A DNA stretch of 64,000 bases from Nitratireductor aestuarii. Its GTDB lineage: Bacteria > Pseudomonadota > Alphaproteobacteria > Rhizobiales > Rhizobiaceae. This document shows, in pieces, positions 8,991 to 17,886 of this stretch. Within the stretch, counting starts at the first letter, position 1. Each line of letters starts with the position of its first letter. The notes under the pieces were generated by a model that saw only the letters and a list, made by a program, of their open reading frames with translations, had not been told where the DNA came from and searched no databases. The position numbers and the translations under genes were made by a program. Where the stretch lies: NCBI RefSeq assembly GCF_014641695.1, contig NZ_BMIF01000007.1, positions 186,001 to 250,000 on the forward strand. Reading direction: 5' to 3'.

Positions 8991-9776
8991 ATGCAGGATG
9001 CGATGAAGCCGGAGCCACTCCGGTCGAACACGCTGGAAATTCAGGGGATCCGCCATGGCTTTTTCACACGGCAGGGCGGTGTTTCGGATGGCATCTACGG
9101 TAGCCTGAATGTGGGCCTCGGGTCGTCCGATTCCCGGGAACGAGTGCTGGAAAACCGCCGTCGCGTAGCATGCGCCATGGGCGTGCAGGCGGAAAACCTG
9201 TGCACTGTTTATCAGTGTCACAGCCCTGATGTAATTACCGTAGACGCGCCGATCGGCGGCCAGGAGATCAAGGCAGACGCCATGGTTACGGCTACGCCAG
9301 GCATGGCTTTGGGCGTACTCGCGGCCGACTGCGGGCCGGTGCTTTTTGCAGACAGAGAGGCCGGCGTGATCGGCGCTGCGCACGCGGGCTGGAAGGGCGC
9401 GCTCTACGGCGTGCTCGAAAACACGATCGCCGCCATGGAGCGTCTCGGGGCACGCCGCGACAACATCGTTGCAGTGCTCGGACCTTCGATTTCCCAGGCC
9501 AACTATGAGGTGGGGCCGGAATTTGTTGAGCGGCTCACCATGGAAAATGGGGCTAACGCTGCATACCTTCAGCCATCGGATCGCGCGGGCCACGCCCTGT
9601 TCGATCTAAACGGTTACACGATCGACCGCCTGGAGCGGGCCGGTGTATCTGCTTCTTGCCTCGGGCGCTGCACTTATGCGGAGGAAGACCTGTTCTTCTC
9701 CTACAGGCGCACAACGCACAGGAAGGAACCGGACTACGGCCGACAGATCTCGGCAATCGTATTGGGAGATGCCTGA
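8991..9776 (+). CDS. pgeF: Peptidoglycan editing factor / laccase-domain protein
   Basis: A 261-residue YfiH/PgeF family protein. The Cys-His metal site residues are visible: H77 in YQCHSPDV, C114 in AADCGPVLF and H131 in AAHAGWKG, with the RHGFFTRQGGVSDGIY start typical of the family. In E. coli PgeF removes L-Ser-containing muropeptide errors; others were described as polyphenol oxidases or purine nucleoside phosphorylases. A GGAGCGG site lies just before the ATG. The stop overlaps the next ATG by one base, so translation of the M24 gene is probably coupled. Confidence 0.93.
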   Translation: MQDAMKPEPLRSNTLEIQGIRHGFFTRQGGVSDGIYGSLNVGLGSSDSRERVLENRRRVACAMGVQAENLCTVYQCHSPDVITVDAPIGGQEIKADAMVTATPGMALGVLAADCGPVLFADREAGVIGAAHAGWKGALYGVLENTIAAMERLGARRDNIVAVLGPSISQANYEVGPEFVERLTMENGANAAYLQPSDRAGHALFDLNGYTIDRLERAGVSASCLGRCTYAEEDLFFSYRRTTHRKEPDYGRQISAIVLGDA

Positions 9777-10927
9777 TGGCGCTGCATTTTGAACGAGCTG
9801 AATTCGACGCCAGACGCGACCGCCTGATGATCGAGATGGCGGAGCGCAAGCTCGACGCCATGCTGCTTTTCGCGCAGGAAAGCATGTACTGGCTGACGGG
9901 CTACGACACGTTCGGTTTCTGCTTCTTCCAGTGCCTCGTGGTCAAGGCAAACGGCGAGATGGTGCTGCTGACACGTTCGGCCGACCTGCGCCAGGCGCGG
10001 CAGACTTCCATCATCGACAATATCGTCGTCTGGAACGACCGGCAGGGCGTCAACCCGGCCGCCGAACTGCGCAATATGCTCAACGACCTCGATCTGCTCG
10101 GCATGCGCATCGGCGTCGAGTATGACACGCACGGTCTCACGGGCAGGAACGCACGCCTGCTGGACGAACAGTTGCAGACTTTCGCCAAGGTAGAGGATGC
10201 ATCCTACGTCATCCCGCGGCTGCGGCTCGTGAAAAGCCCGGCGGAAATCGAGAAGGTGGTAAAGGCTGCGAGCCTCGCCGATGAAGCCTTCGATGCCGGT
10301 ATCAACATCATCAAGCAGGGTGCCGACGAGGCCGCGATCCTGGCCGCCATGCAGGGCGCGGTCCTCGCAGGTGGCGGCGACTACCCGGCCAATGGGTTCA
10401 TCATTGGATCGGGTGCGGATGCCCTGCTCTGCCGCTACAAGGCGGGGCGCCGCAAGTTGGCCAAAAGTGACCAGCTGACGCTGGAATGGGCCGGCGTCTT
10501 CCATCACTACCACGCCCCGATGATGCAGACCGTGCTCACCGGCAAGGTTTCACGCGCTCATCAGGATCTCTACGAGGGGGCACGTGCGGCGCTGCAGGCG
10601 GTGGAAAAGGTTCTGACGCCCGACAGCACCTTTGGCGACGTCTTCGACACGCATGCCAAGGTGATGGAAGCCCACGGGCTGACCAAGCACCGGCTCAATG
10701 CATGCGGTTATTCCGTCGGCGCGCGGTTTGCACCCTCGTGGATGGAGACCCAGATGTTCTACTCCGGCAATCCGGAGCCGATCGGACCGGACATGACGCT
10801 GTTCGCCCACATGATCATCATGGATTCCGAACAGGGTTTGGCGATGACGCTGGGCCGCACCTATCTGACCACTTCGGGTGCGCCCAGGCTCCTGTCCCGG
10901 CATGGACTCGACCTGATCGTCAAGTAA
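9776..10927 (+). CDS. M24 family protein, creatinase-like and apparently without metal ligands
   Basis: A 383-residue pita-bread-fold protein with the N-terminal creatinase/prolidase domain (about 1-150) and a C-terminal M24 domain. The canonical metallopeptidase ligands (Asp, Asp, His, Glu, Glu) are not in place: the region that should read as D-x-G...D is LEWAGVFHHYHAPMM, and the GHGIG block is replaced by GYSVGARFAPSW. This matches the metal-free branch that includes creatinase and ectoine hydrolase (GYSIG-type), so a C-N hydrolase on a small guanidino or amide substrate is more likely than a dipeptidase. Cotranslated with pgeF through a one-base overlap. Confidence 0.85.
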   Translation: MALHFERAEFDARRDRLMIEMAERKLDAMLLFAQESMYWLTGYDTFGFCFFQCLVVKANGEMVLLTRSADLRQARQTSIIDNIVVWNDRQGVNPAAELRNMLNDLDLLGMRIGVEYDTHGLTGRNARLLDEQLQTFAKVEDASYVIPRLRLVKSPAEIEKVVKAASLADEAFDAGINIIKQGADEAAILAAMQGAVLAGGGDYPANGFIIGSGADALLCRYKAGRRKLAKSDQLTLEWAGVFHHYHAPMMQTVLTGKVSRAHQDLYEGARAALQAVEKVLTPDSTFGDVFDTHAKVMEAHGLTKHRLNACGYSVGARFAPSWMETQMFYSGNPEPIGPDMTLFAHMIIMDSEQGLAMTLGRTYLTTSGAPRLLSRHGLDLIVK

Positions 10928-10982
10928 GATGGTATGCGGGGTACTCATCCATAATAGGCTGTTTGAGCGGGGAAATTAACTG

Positions 10983-11507
10983 ATGAGGCGTTTGAGAACG
11001 ACGGCTTGCCTGATCTTGTCCGGGCTCGTTCTTGCTGCATGCTCCGGTTCGGATGCCATTGATCTCAGCCAGAATGGCCCAGGCCAATCCTCTTCGCAGA
11101 CTGGAGCCACCGGCGCATCCATGAGCCGGGAGGCCGCTGCTGCAATCGCTTCTGCACGCGTGCATTTTGCGGCCGCTGTCGGAACACCTGCCGAAGCCCT
11201 GCAACCGCTCCAGGATGGTCTCAACGAACGCGCGCGGGAGATTGGTCTCAGCATCGAAACGGCCGAGAATGCCACGCTGGTCGTCAACGGCTACTTCTCG
11301 ACCGTGGCGGAGGACGGCGGCACTCTCATCATCTACGTGTGGGACGTGACGGACAAGGCCGGCAACCGGCTGCACCGCCTGCAGGGGCAGCATAGGGTGA
11401 GCAACACAAGTGGCGGTTGGGAAGCTGTGGATCCTGCCACGATCAAACGGATCGGCGAGCGTACCATCGATGAGCTGGCCGGATGGCTCTCGCGCAGCAA
11501 AGCCTGA
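10983..11507 (+). CDS. Predicted lipoprotein
   Basis: A 174-residue protein with a type II signal peptide: MRRLRTT n-region, hydrophobic core and the lipobox LAAC, placing the lipidated Cys at residue 20. After a Ser/Gly-rich linker there is a compact domain with alternating strand-like stretches (NATLVVNGYFSTV, GTLIIYVWDVTD, LHRLQGQHRV). The family is not recognised with certainty, though a small lipoprotein just upstream of prs is usual in rhizobia as far as I recall. Its maturation would use the lgt product encoded 6 kb upstream. Confidence 0.83.
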   Translation: MRRLRTTACLILSGLVLAACSGSDAIDLSQNGPGQSSSQTGATGASMSREAAAAIASARVHFAAAVGTPAEALQPLQDGLNERAREIGLSIETAENATLVVNGYFSTVAEDGGTLIIYVWDVTDKAGNRLHRLQGQHRVSNTSGGWEAVDPATIKRIGERTIDELAGWLSRSKA

Positions 11508-11674
11508 GGCATTGGCCGCAATTATTGCGACAATCTGTGCTTCTGCCAGCAATCATGGTGCCTCAAGGACACGAAAAGCTACGCAATGGGGGATTTTTAG
11601 AACGCAAAGCTTGCATTAGCTCTCCATGGCGGTAAAAGCGCGTTCAACGAAGGCATTTGCCAAGGACATCTCCC

Positions 11675-12607
11675 ATGAAGCTCTTTGCGGGCAATTCAAA
11701 CCGGGTGCTTGCGGAAGCCGTTGCCCGATACCTCAACGTTTCTCTCGGAAAGGCAGTCGCGAAGCGGTTTGCTGACCAGGAGATCTTCTTCGAAATCCAG
11801 GAGAACGTGCGCGGACAGGATGTCTTCATCCTTCAGTCCACCTCCTACCCTGCCAATGACCACCTGATGGAACTGTTGATCATGATCGACGCGTTCCGCC
11901 GGTCTTCGGCACGGCGCATCACGGCAGTGCTGCCCTACTTCGGCTATGCCCGCCAGGACCGCCGTACCTCCGGACGCACGCCGATCTCGGCCAAGCTGAT
12001 CGCCAACCTGATCACGCAGGCCGGTGCAGACCGCGTCCTGACGCTCGATCTTCATGCGGGCCAGATCCAGGGCTTCTTCGATATCCCGACCGACAACCTG
12101 TTCGCCGTTCCGGTGATGGCTCGCGATGTGCGCGTCAACTACAAGCAGGAAAACGTCATGGTCGTGTCGCCGGACGTGGGCGGCGTGGTTCGCGCCCGCT
12201 CGCTGGCGAAGCGGATCGATGCGCCTCTGGCCATTGTCGACAAGCGCCGCGATCGCCCGGGCGAGTCCGAAGTCATGAACATCATCGGTGACGTAAGCGG
12301 CCGCGACTGCCTCCTCGTTGACGACATCGTCGACTCGGGCGGCACGCTCTGCAACGCTGCCGAGGCTCTGCTGGCCAACGGCGCAACCAGCGTGACGGCC
12401 TACATCACGCACGGTGTTCTCTCTGGCGCCGCCGTAGAGCGCATCACCGGGTCGAAGCTCAAGGAGCTGGTCATCACCAACTCCATCCAGCCGACCGAGG
12501 CCGTCGAGGCAGCGCACAATATCCGCGTCGTAACGATCTCCGACCTGATCGGCGAGGCCATCCTGCGCACCGCATCGGAACAGTCGGTCTCAAGCCTGTT
12601 CGACTGA
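11675..12607 (+). CDS. prs: Ribose-phosphate pyrophosphokinase
   Basis: A 310-residue PRPP synthetase making PRPP from ribose 5-phosphate and ATP for nucleotide, His and Trp synthesis. It begins [14 protein letters not shown] after an AAGGA site. Conserved blocks include [16 protein letters not shown], the [13 protein letters not shown]-flexible region, [12 protein letters not shown], the [10 protein letters not shown] catalytic loop and the PRPP-binding [14 protein letters not shown]. Regular length, no anomalies. A good intrinsic terminator follows within 30 bases. PRPP from this enzyme also feeds apt and trpE(G) products elsewhere in the window. Confidence 0.97.
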   Translation: MKLFAGNSNRVLAEAVARYLNVSLGKAVAKRFADQEIFFEIQENVRGQDVFILQSTSYPANDHLMELLIMIDAFRRSSARRITAVLPYFGYARQDRRTSGRTPISAKLIANLITQAGADRVLTLDLHAGQIQGFFDIPTDNLFAVPVMARDVRVNYKQENVMVVSPDVGGVVRARSLAKRIDAPLAIVDKRRDRPGESEVMNIIGDVSGRDCLLVDDIVDSGGTLCNAAEALLANGATSVTAYITHGVLSGAAVERITGSKLKELVITNSIQPTEAVEAAHNIRVVTISDLIGEAILRTASEQSVSSLFD

Positions 12608-12633
12608 TCGGAAGCATCAGAGACAAGTTTTTG

Positions 12634-12657
12634 AAGGGCGGTTCATCCGCCCTTTTT
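12634..12657 (+). terminator. Intrinsic terminator of prs
   Basis: Arms AAGGGCGG and CCGCCCTT with the 5-base loop TTCAT, followed by a T-run (CCCTTTTTC). It lies 26 bases after the prs stop and abuts the 3' end of the converging DUF488 gene. Confidence 0.85.
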
Positions 12658-13043
12658 CATGCGATCTCCGCTCCCCGCTCCTCGAGCAGCTCGCGCAGCA
12701 CCGAGCGGTGGCAACGAGCCTCATTCTCGCAATAGCAGCCCACGGAAAAAGTGGTGGTGTGGGAGAGCGCTGCGAGCAGATCCAGCGTTCGGCTCGCAGC
12801 AGACTCCTTCATCTCCTTGCGGAAGGCGCGGACAAACTTGTTCCAGTCCGCATCCGTTTCAGCGTGCAGAGCCTCCGACACCAGATCGGGTGACGGAGAA
12901 AGCTCCGGATACCAGACGTCGTACCAATTGTCCGCCGCGAAGCGATCCTTCGGCACACCTCGTGGGGGGCGGCGCACCGTTCCGATGCGCAGCCCTTCAT
13001 CCGGATGCCGCCTGGTACCAAGACGAACGATGCGAATGGCCAT
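12657..13043 (-). CDS. DUF488 family protein
   Basis: A 128-residue cytoplasmic protein of the DUF488 family. Family sequence includes the N-terminal IRIVRLGTRRHPDEGLRIGT, the DNWYDVWYPELSPS block and the Cys-rich C-terminal VGCYCENEARCHRSVLRELLEERG. Function is unknown; the conserved CxCE...CHR cluster suggests a metal or redox role. The start MAIRIVRLG is chosen from family usage; the frame extends 29 codons further upstream. It converges on prs, whose terminator touches its end. Confidence 0.87.
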   Translation of the reverse strand: MAIRIVRLGTRRHPDEGLRIGTVRRPPRGVPKDRFAADNWYDVWYPELSPSPDLVSEALHAETDADWNKFVRAFRKEMKESAASRTLDLLAALSHTTTFSVGCYCENEARCHRSVLRELLEERGAEIA

Positions 13044-13124
13044 TTCCAGATCCCACGTTGCCATTTCCGGCATGATAGGATGTTGGGACGAAGCCGCAAG
13101 CCCATGGTTTCCGCCTCCGTGCGC

Positions 13125-13153
13125 TTGCACAATCGGGTGGTCCGCGCTATAGA
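13125..13153 (+). promoter_or_regulatory. Sigma-70 type promoter for rplY
   Basis: TTGCAC (13125-13130) and TATAGA (13148-13153) are separated by exactly 17 bases. This would start transcription near 13160 and give a leader of about 145 bases before rplY, with no coding frame in it. Confidence 0.7.
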
Positions 13154-13303
13154 CCCCACGTCCACGTAGACACCCTTGGAGGCAACGCGGATGCAGGTAC
13201 GCCAGACGGTTTCCGTCAGTGGCGGCTTTGCTGTTTCCGAATGTGCGGCGTGCTTTGCATGATGCTCGTTTGGGAATACTCCAGCAACTGAAAGGAAAAT
13301 GCC

Positions 13304-13930
13304 ATGAGCCAGAGCTCGACGCTTAAGGCCGAGGCGCGCGAACGGGTTGGTAAGGGGTCCGCCCGTGCACTTCGCCGCGAAGGAAAGATTCCAGCCGTAA
13401 TCTACGGCGACAAGCAGGCCCCCGTTGCGATCACGGTTTCCGCCAAGGAAATCTACTACCGCATCTACAACGGCGGTTTTTCAACCACCGTTCTCGACAT
13501 CGATGTCGACGGCAAGACCTACCACGTTCTGCCGAAGGAATATCAGCTGGACAAGGTCAAGGACACGCCTCTGCACGTAGACTTCCTGCGCGTTGGCAAG
13601 AATTCCGTCGTGACCGTGAACGTTCCGGTTCACTTCGAGAACGAAGAGCAGTCCCCGGGCCTCAAGCGCGGTGGCGTTCTGAACGTCGTTCGTCACGAAG
13701 TCGAAGTACACTGCCCGGCTGAAGCCATCCCCGAGGCAATCGTTGTCGACCTCACGGGTACCGATCTTGGCGACTCCATCCACATCTCGGCCGTCAAGCT
13801 GCCGAAGGGTGTAGAGCCGACCATCACCGATCGCGACTTCACCATTGCTACGATCGCAGCTCCTGCAGGCCTGAAGTCTGAAGAAGCTGAAGAAGGCGCA
13901 CAGGCTGAGGGCGAAGCCGAGGCCGAGTAA
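13304..13930 (+). CDS. rplY: 50S ribosomal protein L25/general stress protein Ctc
   Basis: A 208-residue long form of L25 (Ctc/TL5 type), binding 5S rRNA. The N-terminal L25 domain (about 1-95) starts with [25 protein letters not shown]; the beta-rich C-terminal domain follows ([23 protein letters not shown], then [23 protein letters not shown]), and there is an acidic Glu-rich tail. An AAAGGAAAA site precedes the ATG. Ctc forms are often stress-induced. pth follows after 38 bases, a common pairing that suggests cotranscription. Confidence 0.96.
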   Translation: MSQSSTLKAEARERVGKGSARALRREGKIPAVIYGDKQAPVAITVSAKEIYYRIYNGGFSTTVLDIDVDGKTYHVLPKEYQLDKVKDTPLHVDFLRVGKNSVVTVNVPVHFENEEQSPGLKRGGVLNVVRHEVEVHCPAEAIPEAIVVDLTGTDLGDSIHISAVKLPKGVEPTITDRDFTIATIAAPAGLKSEEAEEGAQAEGEAEAE

Positions 13931-13968
13931 GGCTTCCTGGCTTAACCTGATACAAGGGCAAGACAGAC

Positions 13969-14691
13969 ATGCTGCTTATCGCAGGGCTTGGAAATCCCGG
14001 GTCGCAATATGCGGGTCAGCGGCACAATGTCGGGTTCATGGCGGCGGATGCAATACACCGCCGCCATTCCTTTGGACCGTGGTCCAAGAAATTCAGCGCC
14101 CTCGTTGCCGAGGGACGTATCGGCGGCGAAAAGGTGCTGCTGATCAAGCCACAGACCTACATGAACAATTCCGGCCAGGCGGTTGGCGAAGCCATGCGCT
14201 TCTACAAGCTTGAGCCGAAGGACCTGATCGTCCTCTATGACGAGCTGGACCTGGCGCCTTCAAAGATGCGGGTAAAGCTTGGCGGCGGATCTGGCGGCCA
14301 CAATGGCATCAAATCCATCGACGCCCATTGCGGCAACCCCAACTACAAGCGCGTCCGCATTGGCATCGGGCATCCGGGCGACAAGGCGCGCGTCAGCGGC
14401 TACGTGCTCGGCGATTTCGCGAAGGCTGATCAGGATTGGCTGGAGCCGCTGCTGGACGCCATCGCCGACAATGCCGAGCTGCTGTGCAAGGGCGACGATG
14501 CAGGTTTCATGAACCGCGTCAGCCTCAAGGTTCAGGGCAAGGGCAGCGAACCTGCATCGGCGCCCGCTTCAAAGCCCAAGGGCCAGAGCCATATCCGGCA
14601 GGCGCGGCCTTCGCAACCAGCCATCAACGTTCCGCAGACGGGACCGATGGCCGCCATGCTGAAGAAACTCTTCGGTTCGAAGAACTCGTGA
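13969..14691 (+). CDS. pth: Peptidyl-tRNA hydrolase
   Basis: A 240-residue enzyme releasing peptides from prematurely dissociated peptidyl-tRNA. The catalytic His is H19 in [18 protein letters not shown]; further blocks are [13 protein letters not shown], the LYDELDL Asp motif and [11 protein letters not shown]. The core ends near residue 185; a 50-residue Pro/Ala/Lys-rich C-terminal tail follows, as in other rhizobial forms but absent from the E. coli protein. It sits 38 bases after rplY and 133 before ychF, likely one transcription group for translation functions. Confidence 0.96.
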   Translation: MLLIAGLGNPGSQYAGQRHNVGFMAADAIHRRHSFGPWSKKFSALVAEGRIGGEKVLLIKPQTYMNNSGQAVGEAMRFYKLEPKDLIVLYDELDLAPSKMRVKLGGGSGGHNGIKSIDAHCGNPNYKRVRIGIGHPGDKARVSGYVLGDFAKADQDWLEPLLDAIADNAELLCKGDDAGFMNRVSLKVQGKGSEPASAPASKPKGQSHIRQARPSQPAINVPQTGPMAAMLKKLFGSKNS

Positions 14692-14824
14692 CGTCAGAAC
14701 GCATCGCGACGGTGCGTCGAATTGATCAAAGCGGCTTGAGCTTTGCCCACCGGGGCTTGACGGGGCGTGCTCCCCTACCCCATAGCCAAGCCAAACATCT
14801 GTTGAACGCTACAGGACACGCATA

Positions 14825-15928
14825 ATGGGTTTCAAATGCGGGATCGTCGGACTTCCGAATGTCGGCAAGTCGACCCTTTTCAACGCGCTTACCAAGACGG
14901 CTGCGGCGCAGGCTGCAAACTACCCGTTCTGCACCATTGAGCCGAACACCGGCGAAGTGGCGGTGCCGGATCCGCGCCTGAAGAAGATCGCGGCAGCTGC
15001 CGGGTCAAAGGAAATCATTCCGACGCGCATCTCGTTCGTCGACATCGCAGGCCTCGTGCGTGGCGCTTCGAAGGGCGAAGGCCTGGGCAACCAGTTCCTC
15101 GCGAACATCCGTGAGGTGGACGCCATCGTTCACGTGCTGCGCTGCTTCGAGGACGATGACATCACCCACGTCGAAGGCCGTATCGACCCGGTAGCGGATG
15201 CTGAGACGGTCGAGACGGAACTGATGCTCGCGGACCTCGAAAGCCTCGAGCGCCGTGCCGCCGGCTTCCGCAAGAAGGCCACGGCCAAGGACAAGGAAGC
15301 ACTGGCTGTGCTGCCGATCATGGAGCGCGGCCTTACGTTGCTGCAAGACGGCAAGCCGGTGCGCCTGCTGCTGCCTGACCTGGATGCGGAAGAGCTGAAG
15401 ATCCTGCGCAGCCTGAACCTGCTCACCTCCAAGCCTGTGCTCTACGTCTGCAACGTGGCGGAAGGCCAAGCTGCCACGGGCAACGAGCACACGAAGGCCG
15501 TTGAAGCCATGGCTGCGGCACAGGGTGCGGCCAGCGTTGTCATTTCAGCAGCGATCGAATCCGAGATCGCACAGCTGGGTGACGAGGAAGCAGCCGAGTA
15601 TCTCGAAGCCATGGGCCTCGAGGAGCCGGGCCTCAACCGCCTGATCCATGCGGGCTACCAGCTTCTCGACCTGATCACCTTCTTCACCGCGGGCCCCAAG
15701 GAAACGCGCGCCTGGACCGTACTCAAGGGCGCAAAGGCCCCGCAGGCGGCAGGCGCGATCCACTCGGACTTCGAGCGCGGCTTCATCCGCGCGCAGACCA
15801 TCGCTTACGACGACTTCACCACGCTTGGCGGCGAAACCGCCGCGCGCGAAGCCGGCAAGGCGCGCGACGAAGGCAAGGAATACGTCGTCCAAGACGGCGA
15901 CGTGATGCTGTTCAAGTTCAACGTGTGA
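14825..15928 (+). CDS. ychF: Redox-regulated ATPase YchF
   Basis: A 367-residue Obg-family P-loop protein that prefers ATP over GTP. Walker A is GLPNVGKST at 9-17; switch II DIAGLVRGASKGEGLGNQFL, the coiled-coil middle (LESLERRAAGFRKKATAKDKEA) and a C-terminal TGS domain (FFTAGPKETRAWTVLKGAKAPQAAG) follow. YchF/OLA1 proteins associate with ribosomes and respond to oxidative stress. The pth-ychF order is widespread in bacteria. A strong terminator follows. Confidence 0.97.
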   Translation: MGFKCGIVGLPNVGKSTLFNALTKTAAAQAANYPFCTIEPNTGEVAVPDPRLKKIAAAAGSKEIIPTRISFVDIAGLVRGASKGEGLGNQFLANIREVDAIVHVLRCFEDDDITHVEGRIDPVADAETVETELMLADLESLERRAAGFRKKATAKDKEALAVLPIMERGLTLLQDGKPVRLLLPDLDAEELKILRSLNLLTSKPVLYVCNVAEGQAATGNEHTKAVEAMAAAQGAASVVISAAIESEIAQLGDEEAAEYLEAMGLEEPGLNRLIHAGYQLLDLITFFTAGPKETRAWTVLKGAKAPQAAGAIHSDFERGFIRAQTIAYDDFTTLGGETAAREAGKARDEGKEYVVQDGDVMLFKFNV

Positions 15929-15950
15929 TCAGCGATCTCGCAAGTCAAAC

Positions 15951-15992
15951 GAAAGCCCCGGCCAGTGCTCACAGGCCGGGGCTTTCATTTTT
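15951..15992 (+). terminator. Intrinsic terminator of ychF
   Basis: Perfect 13-base arms GAAAGCCCCGGCC and GGCCGGGGCTTTC with a 10-base loop, followed by ATTTTTG. Ends the rplY-pth-ychF group. Confidence 0.9.
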
Positions 15993-16043
15993 GAAATACC
16001 TAGAGCAGTTCAGACTTTCGCAGAACTCTACACTTGCTCCAAA

Positions 16044-16721
16044 TCAGAAACGATATGTCAGGCCAAGACGGACGTCGTGCGTATCGGCCTTAATCGAATA
16101 GATGTACGATCCTTCACCATAGTATGCTTCGACATCCTTCCGGCTGAAACGCGCATAACGGTATTCGCCCCTCAGGAAGAGGTTGTTGGTCAGTGCATAT
16201 TCCGCACCAGCGCCAACGGTCCAACCGACCAGGTTCTTCGCCCCATCGGCGTAATAGCTGCCGTGATCTGTTTCATGCACCTTCAGGTGACCAACAGTCA
16301 CGCCGCCAGCAATGTAAGGAAGGAAGCGGTCAAATGCGTACCCTATCCGGGCACGGGCACTGAAAGTGCGGTCAAATTTCGCCGTAACGCCATATGTACG
16401 ATCGTCTGAATCTACAGCAGAGCCATGTACATCACCAAAGGAAACATCAGCCTCAGCGCCAAGAACGAAATTGTTTTCGAGCTGATGGTTGTAACCGATG
16501 TATACTCCTCCAAGTAGTCCACGAAGGTTGTGATTGTAGTTGTAAGCCGAATCCTCTGCATAGAAATAATCCGCATTGCCACCCACATTGTACCCGATCT
16601 GGGCACCAATATAAGCACCGGTCCAATTCAGCTGCGCCGGTCCGTCAGCGGCGAAATCTGCAGCATAGGCGGACGTAGAAGCAGCGGCTATGGCAGCAGC
16701 AGCAAGCAAACGCAAATTCAT
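16044..16721 (-). CDS. Omp25-family outer-membrane beta-barrel protein
   Basis: A 225-residue eight-strand-type barrel of the Omp25/Omp31 (OmpA-like barrel) family common in Rhizobiales. Signal peptide cleaved near AYA-AD (residue 20), then the family start LNWTGAYIGAQIGYNVGG, GGVYIGYNHQLENNFVLGAEADVSF, an inner GAGAEYALTNNLFLRGEYRYARF and a terminal DVRLGLTYRF ending in Phe, the signal for barrel assembly. It is a close paralogue of the next gene at 16917, also on the minus strand. Function structural or as a minor pore; no specific ligand can be inferred. Confidence 0.92.
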   Translation of the reverse strand: MNLRLLAAAAIAAASTSAYAADFAADGPAQLNWTGAYIGAQIGYNVGGNADYFYAEDSAYNYNHNLRGLLGGVYIGYNHQLENNFVLGAEADVSFGDVHGSAVDSDDRTYGVTAKFDRTFSARARIGYAFDRFLPYIAGGVTVGHLKVHETDHGSYYADGAKNLVGWTVGAGAEYALTNNLFLRGEYRYARFSRKDVEAYYGEGSYIYSIKADTHDVRLGLTYRF

Positions 16722-16750
16722 GAGCTTCCCCCAAAAAAATTGGCACGCGG

Positions 16751-16767
16751 ATAGTGCCTGCCACTAT
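16751..16767. promoter_or_regulatory. Inverted repeat upstream of the Omp25-like gene
   Basis: ATAGTG-CCTGC-CACTAT, six-base perfect arms, lies 30 bases before the ATG at 16721 in an AT-rich region. A repressor or activator half-site pair is possible; unproven. Confidence 0.3.
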
Positions 16768-16853
16768 TTAACCGGCAAACAAAAAATTTTCCATTTAATT
16801 CTTATGCCGCATGTCAAAAGTCTGCCGTGACAGCATCAACTTGTACCCGACAA

Positions 16854-16877
16854 CGAAAACCCGGCCGAAGCCGGGTT
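16854..16877 (-). terminator. UUCG-loop terminator of the second Omp25-like gene
   Basis: On the minus strand AACCCGGC, tetraloop TTCG, GCCGGGTT, followed by TTCG; the transcript would end in a short U-stretch. It lies 40 bases after the stop at 16917. Confidence 0.7.
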
Positions 16878-16916
16878 CCGTAGCGCAGGTTGTTACCTGT
16901 ATATCTGGAGAGCCAG

Positions 16917-17594
16917 TTAGAACTTGTAGGCGATACCGACGCGGAATTCGTTGGTGTTCGACTTCACATCGTATGCGTAATCGCTGGCGGTACCATCTAC
17001 GAAGAGCGACTTGTTGTTGTACTTGGTGTAGCGATATTCGGCCCGCAGGGCAAGGTTGTCCGTCACCGCATATTCACCACCAACGCCCAGGTTCCAGCCG
17101 AAAAGGTTGGCATCGGCAGATCCGGAGTTCACACTATTGGTTTCGTGGAAATTCAGGCGAGCGTAGGAAATACCACCAGCGATGTAAGGCATGAAGCGAT
17201 CAACGGCCACACCCAGACGAACACGGGCAGCAGCGGCGCGATCAATCTTTGTGGTAGCCTCGTAGGCCCAATCGCCAGGTGCGAGGAGCGAAGCGTGGAT
17301 ATCGCTAAACGTTACGTCAGCTTCGCCACCAAGGACCACGCCGTTGTCGAACTGATGATTGTAACCGACGTATACGCCGCCCAGCAGGCCGCGAAGTGTC
17401 TTGTCGTAATCGTAGTCGTCGTTCCAAGTACGCTCTTCGAGGTAGTACTCGGCAGCGCCGGAGGCGCTGTAACCAATCTGCGCGCCGACATATCCGCCGG
17501 TCCAGTTGAAAGCTTCCGAAGAAGATACGTCCGCAGCAAGGGGGGAACCGGAAACGCCCATCATTGCGGCTAGCGCGAGTGCCTAAAACTTCAT
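16917..17594 (-). pseudogene. Omp25-family barrel protein with an amber codon in the signal peptide
   Basis: The mature part is a full Omp25-type barrel: FNWTGGYVGAQIGYSASG, GGVYVGYNHQFDNGVVLGGEADVTF, GVGGEYAVTDNLALRAEYRYTKY and terminal FRVGIAYKF. The natural start at 17594 reads M-K-F, then TAG (bases 17583-17585 in complement), then ALALAAMMGVSGSPLA-AD, which together would be a perfect signal peptide. The stop falls at codon 4. Internal ATGs at 17564/17561 keep the frame but lack a ribosome site and would leave a signal peptide with no basic n-region. So the gene is probably inactive, or depends on suppression, or the base is a sequencing error. It has its own terminator and upstream inverted repeat. 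Confidence 0.75.
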
Positions 17595-17611
17595 GATAAG
17601 CCCCGTGAATC

Positions 17612-17628
17612 GAAAATTGATAATTTTC
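17612..17628. promoter_or_regulatory. Inverted repeat in the leader of the second Omp25-like gene
   Basis: GAAAATT-GAT-AATTTTC, seven-base perfect arms, 18 bases before the ATG at 17594. Could be an operator or a small hairpin near the ribosome site. Confidence 0.3.
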
Positions 17629-17886
17629 AGTAAACGAGTGCGTAGATAATACTGCTGCATAAATACCGCAGCTCGTAAACAATGATGTCTTATAAACAGA
17701 TTAGCTGTATCCCGCCGAACTGATGTGGCCCGGGCTGTCCGTTGCTCACTGCGAACGCAGGGTGGGGGTATTAAACGACCCTCAGCCACAACAAATCCGT
17801 CATCCTGATGAATAGGATGGTCGATCGCGACCGAGCTATTGTGTAAGTAGATCTCCGGCTCTGGTGCGGCAGAAGGAGGTACGCCA

